10,333 nucleotides of DNA from Tetmemena sp. SeJ-2015 (taxonomy: Eukaryota > Ciliophora > Spirotrichea > Sporadotrichida > Oxytrichidae), in assembly GCA_027382625.1 (NCBI GenBank), contig JAJKFJ010025093.1, forward strand, positions 1 to 10,333, given 5' to 3'. The notes below the pieces were generated by a model, which saw nothing but the letters and a program-made list of their open reading frames with translations, was not told where the DNA came from and searched no databases. Shown here piece by piece: positions 1-7,037 of the stretch (its first letter is position 1; each line of letters opens with the position of its first letter). The position numbers and the translations under genes are program-made.

Positions 1-1185
1 ATTTTTTTATAAAAAAAAAAACTTTTTAAATATGAAATGGCGATAATAAATTTCTGAAAATTTTTTGAGATTTAAACACTTAAAAATGATTGGGAATAAA
101 AATAAAAATGCCAAATTCTAATATTTTTTTTCATAATTTTGCTACTAGATTAAGTTATTTAGCTTTCAAATTTTTTATAATTAATTACAATGGTTTTTAT
201 TTAATCAAATCATTTATAATGTAAAATTCACGATAGGCTTTAAAATTAATTCAAATATGAGTTAATTATAACTTTTGGGAATGAATTTAAATTTATATAA
301 TCTTGTAACTATAGAATATAAAGTCTCTTATTGTGAAAAAGTTCTCGGTTATTTAAACTCAACTATAAAATATATTATATTTTTATGTACCATTAACTCT
401 ATGAATAAAAATTATAATGATTTTATTTTAAACTCAGAAATAATTAAATCATTTCATGGGAATAGTGGGGTAGCTGAGCTAATTATGTCACCTTGATGCT
501 CAAATTCTGGGATTGAAGAAGGGCAACTTCAAATTTTTAAAATAATATAATTAATGTTTCAAAAAGAAAAAAGCTGATGAAGAATAAAGTTAATAGAAAA
601 CCATTTATAAATAAACTTACAAAGAGTTTAAATCGTTTTAGAGTATGATTAATAATCGTTATTCTTCAAAAACACAGGAATGAAGAAAATTAAGATTTAA
701 TTTGTAATTTATACTAACTTACTTATTATTTTAACATAAGGAAACTTTATTTTTTATTGTCAAGATTTTTTATTTTAATAAATATGTCTTGATTCAAAAT
801 TTTAGAAAGTTAATTATATTAAAATTTACCAATTGAGGTCAGTATTTCTCAAGCCTCATTTAGAAGTGAATTAAATAAAATCTATTTTTAGAAAAATGTC
901 AATTTTTTTTTAAATCTCTACTTTAGAATATAACTTAATTTAAAAATAAATTCGAAAGAAAGATAAGCTTGGTAATATAAATTCTGGAAAAAGATTATAC
1001 ATCTAATTAGCTCGCTATATTTTAAAGTTTTAGCACATATTAAGTAGATTGCATTAATTAAATATTTTACAAAAGAATAATTTTAAATTTAACTATTCTA
1101 ATTTCTTAAATGCTCTCTGTATATCAATTTAAAATCATTTGTTACATAAAGATATGTAAATTTTTATTTAATTTTCAATTGAACT
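1..1185. other. AT-rich non-coding flank
   Basis: This stretch is strongly AT-rich, with long A and T runs, and no sustained reading with the codon character of the downstream genes. TGA, TAA and TAG are dense in most frames. I see no telomeric C4A4/G4T4 repeat, RNA gene or transposon terminal repeat. It fits germline-limited spacer between gene loci or the upstream flank of the gene starting near 1186. The only notable internal item is the open stretch at 275-496, listed separately. Confidence 0.6.
275..496 (+). other. 73-codon open stretch without TAA/TAG, status unknown
   Basis: An open frame of 73 codons ends in TGA and contains no TAA or TAG, although its surroundings are very AT-rich and full of these triplets. 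The reading is hydrophobic and Asn/Ile/Leu-rich, ending in GNSGVAELIMSP. After the TGA the same frame reads on with CSNSGIEEGQLQIF for about 26 codons before another TGA. It has no recognisable domain, and its third positions are AT-rich, unlike the genes downstream. It could be a small germline gene, a decayed mobile-element fragment or chance. I do not call it a gene. Confidence 0.25.
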
Positions 1186-4100
1186 ATGGAATACTTCGAG
1201 AAACAGCTGTTTCTTAAAACACAGTTAGATCTCAATAGATGGATGCCTAATTTGACAGAAATAACTAACTTTAGAAACCGAGGATAAACCCCAAAGATCT
1301 TTAGAAAATTATAAACATGAGATCTGCCTCCAATCAATCAAACCCCCGCAGGTTAAAGATAAACACTTTTTATCTTTCAATTCTTAAGAATTACCTAAAT
1401 CATATCGAAAATAGGAATGACATGAGTTTCTTGGGCTAGGATAAAAAGCTACTTGACTCTTCTGCTGACTATAATTCTACCACTCTTGACAGGAATGTAA
1501 ATCTTAAAACACTTGCTAGATCTTAGCAGCCCTCTCCTAGACGTTTCACAAACTAATTTGCAACCATGTACAGAGATACTAGGATGAAAAATATGGACTA
1601 ATCTTTTGGCATGTATAATCACTCAACTGTCGATTCCTCAGGAGTGCATACAGCAAGAGATTCTTAATTAAAAATGGCTGCTAAAATTAACAAAAGAAAG
1701 CCAGATAAACTAGTCAAAGTAATCTAGCTAGAATAAATTGAAGAGATACAAAACTAATTAACCAGAAAGGGATCTATGATCAAGGAGTTTAATGTTGAAG
1801 GGGAATAATAACCCAGAGCTAGAACTTCGCTTGAGAAGGGGATCCTTTCTCTTAACATCAAGTAAAATAGTTTTAAGATAAAGCAAGCTACCAATAAGCA
1901 AGATCTTTTGAATGAGTATTGTGTAACTTTTAATTGCAACTTATTTGAAGACTAGCTTAGTGCTAAAAAATCTATTAAAGCACACCACTCCAGTTTCCAA
2001 CTCTAAAACAGATAACAATCGATCTCCAAAGACTAGTCTCAATTCTTTTTAAAACAGCACTCTCAATATTCTTCTTCCCAATCAAAATATACCTTGGTAA
2101 CTTCTGCCTCCCTAGGCCATCCCTAAACCAACAAAATCTGGTAAATTTAGTGAAATAGAGGAATTCAACCAGAGCCAAAGCAGCAAGCAAACCTCCAATT
2201 ATCAATTTTATGATTTTAATTGTATTTAGTAATTATGTGACTCTTACCCCTCACAAGAATAATTTGGATCAAAATGGAATCAATCATTTAGAGAAGCATA
2301 AGTTACAAGGGAGGAAGTCTGTTTCTAAGAGCTCAACGCAAACTCATGATTTCGAAGATGAAAAGCCAAACATTACCTAATAAGGAATAGCGAAAGGGTT
2401 AGGAAAATAGAGTTAGGGATAGGGTCCAGTAAACCTTCTAACTAATATTGGATTTAGAAGGATGTCTACTTTCCATTCCTCTTAGCCTATGAACTTCAGA
2501 TTCCAAAAGGGAACCCCAAATGCTCTAAATGCTTAAAGCCCTCAATTATACAGTCCACCCTTATTTCATAGATAAAGATTTGGTTCTCATAAAGCCAAAC
2601 AACAGAAATAGCATGAATCCTACTTACTCAAAATATCCAAGAAATTTGAAGAGTCAGCCTTATATTCAACGTATTTTTATTTATTAGCTGTAAAGATTTA
2701 AAGTTATTGGAGAATGAAAAAACTTCGAGTCAGTTACTTGATTGAGAAAAAGTAAAGAGACTTAAAGTTTACTAAGAGTAACCTGAACTTTAAATTATTT
2801 ATAGAGGAAATACTATTCATAAATGATACATCTATAGGATTTAAATATAAGATGATAATTTTATTACTTACTTATGAATCAAATAACACAGAGTTTAACT
2901 CAAAGAAACTATGATATCTAGTAGAAAGAGCTCTATTATCATTTTAATATATTCAAATAGCTTTTTTAAATACTCGAAGAATAAAGCATAAAGACTAGAA
3001 CACCACCCAAGAAAATCATTCATTAAATTTATAAATTATATCATTAAGCGATAAGATAGCAAGCGAGCAGAATAATCGTCGCCTAGACGTTCTAATAAGT
3101 TTTTTATCTCCCTAAAATTTGCAGAAAAATAATCTACATTCAGCTAATAGGCGCAAGAGAAAAAGAATAGCTTGGTTAAAAAGGAACTGAATTAAACATT
3201 TTAGCACCCGAAATAAATTCAAGAGTGGAATTTAACTTCTATTTAGATTTGAATTTAAAGTAGATTTTTGAAGATGAAAACAAAAGAGAAGCTAGTAGTT
3301 TCCCTTCTCCTATAAAAAATCTAGGACAGATAAACGATGTGAATAGCGACAAAGTTTCAGACAGCCATCGACTAAGGGAATCATTATAGGGGTTATTTAA
3401 TTAAAATTTATGATTTTGTTTAATTAGCAATAGTAATCTCTATAAGCCAGTTGTATAAATCACTAATTCTACCTCAGAGCCACTTCGATCTATTTATTCA
3501 ATTAAAAATTCAAAGGCTGCATTAATCTTTAATGTTTTCAATGGTACTTTTAATCTTTGACATGCTGAGTGCACTCTTAGAAATATGAAATTTTCATAGA
3601 TTCAAATCTTCAGTCTTTAATAAATTTGTTATTAAAGTTCACTCAAAAATAAACACTAGTCTCCTTAAGTAATAAAATAAATTGATTAGCTATTCAATTT
3701 TCTGACATAAGAATTAAATGCAAATTTTTGTATATAACTTTATTTATAAGTGGATGAGTTTATTATAAATTTAATGAATCATAGACTCCTGCTCGAAGCT
3801 ATGGGACAGATACCTAAAAATTAGATTTCGATATAATACCATAAAACTAGATTTAAATTGTATCTTTTTACAAATTATAGAGAAGAATAATTTGGAACGA
3901 AATACATGTAGACCCTCCTGCATTTAAAAAGCCCAACCCTAAATCACCAACTACTCTAGACAAACTAAAAAGGGTAAATCATTCCTTTTCTAGAAGCACA
4001 AGTCAAAGATCTATCAATATAAGAGCACAGGTAAGATTTTTAACCAAAAGAATTCTATTAGGCGTTGAAAGATCAAGCATAGAGAGAGATTTCAAATTCA

Positions 4101-7037
4101 TTGGCTTTACAAAAGCGTTATTTAATTTCTTAGGTAATTTAATAAATAAGCAAATGGATGAAAATTTTGAAAACAACAAGAACATAAAACAAATAAACTT
4201 ATAACAAATATTTTGTAAACATGATCCAAGATAGAATGTAAGGCAAAAGAAAGTTTGTATAATACTCTGAAATATAGATAAAAGAACCAGAATATCTTGA
4301 AGGCCCTTTATGAGATAAACACATCCCTCATTAATTTCCGCTCTGTTGAGGCTATTATGCATACAAAGAGAATAAGAAAGTAATTCATCGATTAGTAATA
4401 GAGTATGTACTCCTCTAAGATTGGTGTTGGATCCTCTTTGGATAATAACTCGTTATTCGTTTCCAATATCAGCAATTCTATGAGCATTGATGGATAGCCA
4501 GGCTAGAAGTCTAAGTTCAATAGGAAAAAGAAAAGTACCAGAGGCTTGGTTAAGAAAGATAAGTAGACAGTTCTCAAGAGTAGATATCTTAAAGTATTCT
4601 ATGGCTTCATAATGAATAGATAAAATTTTATTAAATCTATATTTAGCTCTAAGTATCAAGATAAACTGATTTAAAAGAACGTTGAGAAATCGAAGTTGTG
4701 CTAGTCATTTGACTCTAAAGTTTTATTGAAGGAGATACCACCTTGGGACAAATATTTTTTAAAGTTGTGAACAGATTCAGAAATCAGTTTTTACCCTAAT
4801 AGCACACTATAAATGGCAAATCCGTGTTCATAAATTAAGCTCAGATAAATACTAATGATAAAGAAGCTTATATGTTAGGTGATCTAATAATAAAACCTAA
4901 TCACCCAACTTTCATTCAAAAAATACAGAGGGAGAGCGACGAAGGATTGCTAAAGAACTCGCTTGAATCTAGTAAGAATGGTCAGCAATCTTAAACCGTT
5001 CCTTCTTTTCTAAACTCTAGCTTTGACAGAGCAAGAAGAATTTTAGAAAATTTAGCAGAGGAAAAAGCACAGAAAAGACTTAAGAAAATGATCAGAAACG
5101 AAAATATATTTTCTTGATCTTTAGTTTTCACATTAGAAATATGAAGCCAAAGCTCAAAACAGAAATACACTCTGATAATGACAGGCTTTTGTGTTCTCGA
5201 ATTCCATTGAGAGAGAAAGAAATGCTTAGTGAGATACTGAGGTTTGAGGAGATGGTAAGCTTTTATGATGAATAATCTTTGTTTAGAAAATGCACACCAC
5301 ATTAGATATAGCATAGTATTTTAATTTTTAATAAAGGCTTTCTACTTTAGTACAGACAATCAACAGACAGTATGGAAAGATATATGCTAGAGGAGTTAGA
5401 GCAGGAATTTAAAGATCAAGAAGATACTTATGAGGAGGAAGAAGAGGATAATGAATACGGAGATGAATTAGACGAAAATTCAGAGTTCTCAAATGAATCG
5501 CAGTAGGAAAATAATCCTACACTCACATTTGAGGAGCGAAATAATTCTCTTTTATCATGATTAAGTATAATATAGAGAACTTTTAATCCAATAGTAATTT
5601 ATTACAGTCATATATTTTGAGTTAGAATACTATAAAGGAAGAAATTAAGATTTTAATGTTTGCTATCTTGAAGGATTTCAGATAAATAGAGAAATACAGA
5701 TTGGAGGGTATTGACGTACAGTTCGTCTAACCTTGTAAAGTCCATTAAAAAATCCAATTACCTGAGTACACCTATTCCTTGCTCCTTAATGATTAATAAT
5801 CTCAGTTGCTCCTTAATGATTAATAATCTCAGTTGCTCTTTAATAAAGGATTAGCATGAATTATTTAATCAAAAAGTTTATCTCTCAGGAGTGAAGTTTT
5901 ATTAATTAAGAGGTGCGAGGTATAAATCTTCTAATAAAAATGTTCTCTAATTATCAGATGAGTTTCATGGGCATTAAAATCGCCCAAGATCCCAACAATC
6001 GAAATACCAAGCGTATCGAACTGGTCAGGGACTTCAATAAATTGCAGTTGGTATAGTAGAGGCTAACTCAGTAATCTCAGACTCCAAATATGCACTCGAC
6101 TGGTGATTATAAAACAATTTCTCCAATGCAAAATAAATCCATTCTCGAGTATATGCATAATTATGATCATGTGAGAATATTTTTATTGAAGTAGACAACA
6201 ATCAAATAAAATTGGAAACAAGGGTAACCATAAAATCGCAATCATAATTCAGCCATGTTGATTTAAAAATTAAATTACGCCAACTTAAATTCTAAAGACT
6301 AAGCGCCTGTTTTCAATGCTTATACACCAAACCGACTTTCTTGGAATTAAAAGGTGCGAGTTTCAAATCTATCCAACGACAGTAAAGCCGCAGAATTTTC
6401 CACTAATATAACAGTCGGAGCTAAGAAAATAATGTTCTAAAATTCTTTCCTTTATTGAGCTGAAAGTATAATGCCCTCTAGTAAAGTTGCTAAATAGAGA
6501 TTTACAAGAACCTTCGGGCACATGTTTGAAGACTCAGGACTCTCAAAAGCCATGATCATGCGCAAGTTAATTTTACTTACTTTAAGAGAGAAGCCTAATT
6601 AAGACCTAGCACAACTATGACTACCTCTCCAAAGAGAAACTCATTTCAAATATTAGCTCAGTTTATAAAAATGACTAAACCCTAAATTTGGTACTCTCTT
6701 ATAGTAAAACTACCTTACAAAAAGGAATAAGAACAATATTTCGGGTTTAACAGAAGTTTTGCAGCACAAAATGTCTCTAGATCCTATGGGAAACGACAGC
6801 TCAGCTCTTCTATGCTAGCCCAACATAATTTTATGTTTATTATTTTGGAAATAGGAGAACGCAAGTCCAGAGCTGATTCTTGCTTCAAGTAAGGCAATCT
6901 ATTCAGCGCAAATGAATCAGCATAAGGCAGAAGTTCTCGAAAGCGATTGAGTGAATAGTAGAGATCCAGTCAATCAGAACTCTCTAGCTTTCATGACTCC
7001 CCTAGGTAGAGCAAAATAAACGATCTTCAAATTGTGA
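1186..7037 (+). CDS. Very large interrupted ciliate gene, uncharacterised IQ-motif protein
   Basis: With TAA/TAG as Gln, a nearly continuous series of protein-like segments runs from ATG 1186 (MEYFEKQLFLKTQ) to near 7037. Approximate pieces and frames are: 1186-1232 (1), 1295-2100 (0), 2140-2221 (1), 2260-3180 (2), 3192-3530 (0), 3550-3576 (1), 3640-3828 (0), 3848-4218 (2), 4237-4761 (1), 4788-5107 (0), 5137-5558 (2), 5608-5844 (1), 5902-6587 (0), 6599-7034 (2). Joined across the candidate IESs and introns listed separately, this gives roughly 1,700 residues. Visible features are one IQ motif (DNA 2687-2740), an acidic tract (5390-5510), two copies of LLLNDQQSQ (5779-5832) and a basic Ser/Arg/Gln-rich C-terminus. 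I recognise no catalytic domain. The start is the first ATG of the open frame; 1239 and 1317 in frame 0 are alternatives. The exact stop is unresolved: frame 2 has no TGA until 7520, while frame 0 has one at 7035-7037. The locus could be two genes, with a break near 5857-5940. Confidence 0.55.
1227..1300 (+). other. Candidate IES, pointer AGATCT
   Basis: AGATCT occurs at 1227-1232 and 1295-1300, 68 bases apart. Loss of one copy plus the interval joins frame 1 (KTQLDL) to frame 0 (QKIINMRSAS) and removes the TGA at 1318-1320 from the reading. A third AGATCT lies at 1320-1325 but is out of phase. A competing 9-base repeat, CTTTAGAAA (1269-1277 and 1299-1307, 30 apart), would keep the frame instead. 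The interval is not especially AT-rich, so the exact boundary is uncertain. Confidence 0.45.
2095..2264 (+). other. Zone of one or two frame changes, candidate IESs
   Basis: The reading leaves frame 0 before the TGA at 2151 and is in frame 2 by about 2270. Frame 1 looks coding between about 2140 and 2220 (EEFNQSQSSKQTSNYQFYDF). Candidate repeats are TGGTAA (2095 and 2139, 44 apart), TCCCTA (2109 and 2120, 11 apart) and TAATT (2217, 2230 and 2260). TAATT 2217 to 2260 (43 apart) moves frame 1 to frame 2 cleanly. The first junction has several solutions, so I give the zone rather than a boundary. Confidence 0.4.
2687..2740 (+). other. IQ motif in the large protein
   Basis: The translation AVKIQSYWRMKKLRVSYL matches the IQ pattern: hydrophobic-Gln, then Arg four residues after the Gln, and further basic and hydrophobic positions. 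IQ motifs generally bind calmodulin or related EF-hand light chains. The Gln is encoded by TAA, so the motif is visible only in the reassigned code. Flanking residues (KISKKFEES upstream, LIEKKQRDLK downstream) are charged and probably helical. A single motif does not identify a family. Confidence 0.5.
2909..2936 (+). other. Candidate IES, pointer CTAT (weak)
   Basis: The TGA at 2912-2914 interrupts frame 2, but frame 2 still looks coding afterwards (SEQNNRRLDVLISFL near 3065-3110). CTAT at 2909 and 2933 brackets a 24-base interval that contains the TGA and keeps the frame. A 4-base repeat has little weight by itself. An alternative reading from about 2920 to 3240 in another frame is also open and not unreasonable. 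Confidence 0.25.
3176..3196 (+). other. Candidate IES, pointer TTAAA
   Basis: TTAAA at 3176-3180 and 3192-3196 lies 16 bases apart and brackets the TGA at 3188-3190. Removal moves frame 2 (RKRKRIAWL) into frame 0 (NILAPEINSRVEFNFYL), which then stays protein-like to the intron at 3392. The pointer is short and AT-only, so this exact solution may be coincidental although the frame change is clear. Confidence 0.4.
3392..3427 (+). other. Probable 36-nt intron
   Basis: An AT-rich segment begins GTTATTTAATT and ends TTTAATTAG, is 36 bases long (divisible by 3) and contains the in-frame TGA at 3411. Splicing joins RLRESLQG to NSNLYKPVV in frame 0. The segment also carries two copies of the 8-mer TTTAATTA (3396 and 3419, 23 apart). 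Deletion between those would shift the frame and read less well, so I prefer an intron. Confidence 0.6.
3522..3558 (+). other. Candidate IES, 9-bp pointer TTAATCTTT
   Basis: TTAATCTTT is repeated exactly at 3522-3530 and 3550-3558, 28 bases apart. Losing one copy and the 19-base interval turns frame 0 (SIKNSKAALIF) into frame 1 (DMLSALL) and avoids the TGA at 3559 in frame 0. Nine exact bases with the correct phase is among the stronger pointer signals here. Confidence 0.6.
3572..3644 (+). other. Candidate IES, pointer CACTC
   Basis: CACTC at 3572-3576 and 3640-3644 brackets a 63-base interval that is about 82% A+T. Removal (68 bases) moves frame 1 back to frame 0, avoids the TGA at 3586 and gives the continuous reading DMLSALKNKHQSPQVIKQID. 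With the preceding junction this leaves an MDS of only about 27 bases, pointers included. TCTTTAAT at 3526 and 3614 offers a competing solution with a poorer reading. Confidence 0.55.
3822..3854 (+). other. Candidate IES, 7-bp pointer TAGATTT
   Basis: TAGATTT at 3822-3828 and 3848-3854 lies 26 bases apart. Removal converts frame 0 (AMGQIPKNQI) to frame 2 (QRRIIWNEIHVDPPAFKK), the frame that continues to about 4218. The 19-base interval is AT-rich. AAATT repeats near 3852-3873 give a weaker alternative with the same phase. Confidence 0.55.
4214..4241 (+). other. Candidate IES, pointer TGTAA
   Basis: TGTAA at 4214-4218 and 4237-4241 lies 23 bases apart. Removal shifts frame 2 (INLQQIF) to frame 1 (CKAKESLYNTLKYRQKNQ), which reads on for about 170 codons. 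The inner 18 bases carry TGA in frame 1. A GT..TAG reading of 20 bases (4215-4234) gives the same frame change as an extremely short intron. I prefer the IES because the certain introns here are 32 bases or longer. Confidence 0.5.
4756..4793 (+). other. Candidate IES, pointer TTTTTA
   Basis: TTTTTA at 4756-4761 and 4788-4793 is 32 bases apart and brackets the TGA at 4768-4770. Removal joins frame 1 (EIPPWDKY) to frame 0 (FLPQQHTINGKSVFIN). No GT..AG intron fits. One extra T in the six-T run would also restore the frame, so a homopolymer error is the main alternative at this site. Confidence 0.5.
5102..5142 (+). other. Candidate IES, pointer AAATAT
   Basis: AAATAT at 5102-5107 and 5137-5142 is 35 bases apart, and the 29-base interval is about 76% A+T. 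Removal eliminates the TGA at 5115-5117 and joins frame 0 (LKKMIRNEN) to frame 2 (MKPKLKTEIHSDNDR). There is no GT donor in a suitable place for an intron. Another 6-base repeat, CAGAAA upstream, gives the right phase but would delete a helical, clearly coding-like stretch. Confidence 0.6.
5255..5286 (+). other. Probable 32-nt intron
   Basis: GTAAGC...TTTAG over 32 bases follows codon ATG in frame 2 with phase 0. It has the donor and acceptor typical of short ciliate introns and is AT-rich. It changes the frame, and the companion intron at 5316-5355 restores it; together they remove 72 bases. Frame 2 is also open straight through, so splicing is supported by signals and not forced by a stop. 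Confidence 0.5.
5316..5355 (+). other. Probable 40-nt intron
   Basis: GTATTTTAAT...TACAG, 40 bases, is AT-rich and ends at TTTAGTACAG. Using the second AG (5355) instead of the first (5350) returns the reading to frame 2, giving TTLDIAQQSTDSMERYMLEE across the junction. The short exon between the two introns would encode about ten residues. Confidence 0.45.
5390..5510 (+). other. Acidic tract of the large protein
   Basis: Frame 2 encodes a run dominated by Glu and Asp, including EEEEEDNEYGDELDENSE, after an amphipathic segment MERYMLEELEQEFKDQED. Acidic tracts of this kind are usually disordered or mediate interactions. The tract helps to identify frame 2 as the coding frame here, because the other two frames give unremarkable readings. 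Confidence 0.55.
5555..5611 (+). other. Candidate IES, pointer TCAT (weak)
   Basis: Frame 2 stops at TGA 5558-5560, while frame 1 downstream is coding (TIKEEIKILMFAILKDFRQ). TCAT at 5555 and 5608, 53 bases apart, gives the right phase. The repeat is only four bases. Alternatively a second gene could start at the overlapping ATG 5557, but a 4-base gene overlap would be unusual in a ciliate. Confidence 0.3.
5779..5844 (+). repeat. 27-bp tandem repeat inside coding sequence
   Basis: Two identical 27-base units (5779-5805 and 5806-5832) are followed by the first 12 bases of a third unit with one change. The unit length is a multiple of three, and in frame 1 it encodes LLLNDQQSQ twice and then LLFN. 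Two of the three Gln codons per unit are TAA. Perfect identity suggests a recent in-frame expansion. Confidence 0.9.
5840..5906 (+). other. Candidate IES, pointer TTAAT
   Basis: TTAAT at 5840-5844 and 5902-5906 is 62 bases apart and brackets the TGA at 5857-5859. Removal joins frame 1 (QLLFN) to frame 0 (QEVRGINLLIKMFSNYQ). Other explanations are a gene end at 5857 with a new start at ATG 5940, or an intron at 5920-5957. TTTAAT and TAATAAA repeats nearby lead to frame 2, whose third positions are much less G/C-rich than frame 0. Confidence 0.35.
5904..5928 (+). repeat. Dispersed imperfect repeat, copy 1
   Basis: The core AGGTGCGAG at 5911-5919, flanked by AATTAA upstream and AAATCT downstream, recurs at 6345-6369. 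About 22 of 25 positions agree. Both copies lie in frame 0 and encode EVRGINL and KVRVSNL, 441 bases apart. Confidence 0.6.
6171..6194 (+). other. Possible 24-nt intron
   Basis: GTGAGAATATT...GAAGTAG over 24 bases is in phase and AT-rich, encoding VRIFLLKQ if retained. Removal leaves a more uniformly polar protein. There is no stop inside, so nothing in the reading requires splicing. Confidence 0.25.
6345..6369 (+). repeat. Dispersed imperfect repeat, copy 2
   Basis: This second copy has the same AGGTGCGAG core at 6352-6360 with matching AATTAA and AAATCT flanks. It lies 441 bases after copy 1 in the same reading frame. It may be a small internal duplication of the protein, or a long pointer-like repeat. 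Confidence 0.6.
6418..6461 (+). other. Candidate IES, pointer GAGCT
   Basis: GAGCT at 6418-6422 and 6457-6461 lies 39 bases apart. The 34-base interval is about 82% A+T. The first base of the in-frame TGA (6456-6458) lies in the interval and its other two in the second pointer copy. Removal keeps frame 0 and gives STNITVGAESIMPSSKVAKQ. The G/C-containing pointer, the AT-rich interval and the exact phase make this one of the cleanest examples. Confidence 0.65.
6582..6604 (+). other. Candidate IES, pointer TTAAGA
   Basis: TTAAGA at 6582-6587 and 6599-6604 is 17 bases apart. Removal moves frame 0 (MIMRKLILLTLR) to frame 2 (PSTTMTTSPKRNSFQ), avoiding the TGA at 6618-6620. The interval is only 11 bases and not strongly AT-rich. 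Confidence 0.4.

Noticed and set aside
2097..2115. 19-base GT..AG segment as an ultra-short intron (also 20 bases at 4215-4234)
   Set aside because: It would fix the frame, but the confident introns here are 32-51 bases. At 4215 a pointer repeat explains the change, and at 2097 other solutions exist.
1754..2205. Minus-strand open frames at 1754-1939 and 1975-2205
   Set aside because: They are antisense to a strong + strand reading and arise because few TAA/TAG/TGA triplets fall on that strand. No gene-like composition of their own.
2920..3240. Alternative reading in another frame (FAEKQSTFSQQAQEKKN)
   Set aside because: It cannot be excluded, but frame 2 followed by frame 0 connects better to both neighbouring segments.
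4003..4659. Minus-strand open frames at 4003-4362 and 4453-4659
   Set aside because: Hydrophobic, Phe/Leu/Ile-rich antisense translations of polar + strand coding sequence. They are shadows.
4991..5314. Minus-strand open frame of 107 codons
   Set aside because: It spans a + strand coding region with an IES and introns, and its composition is typical of an antisense shadow.
5868..6106. Alternative frame-2 reading (LSDEFHGHQNRPRSQQSKYQ)
   Set aside because: It is open and reachable through TTTAAT or TAATAAA repeats, but its third-position G/C is roughly half that of frame 0, which continues well past its TGA.
6351..6378. tRNA-like T-arm (GGTGCGAGTTTCAAATC)
   Set aside because: The arms do not pair, and no acceptor, D or anticodon arm surrounds it.
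1186..7037. Pseudogene decay as the cause of the broken frames
   Set aside because: Codon character is preserved on both sides of nearly every break, and the breaks coincide with repeats and AT-rich inserts, which is not expected of random decay.
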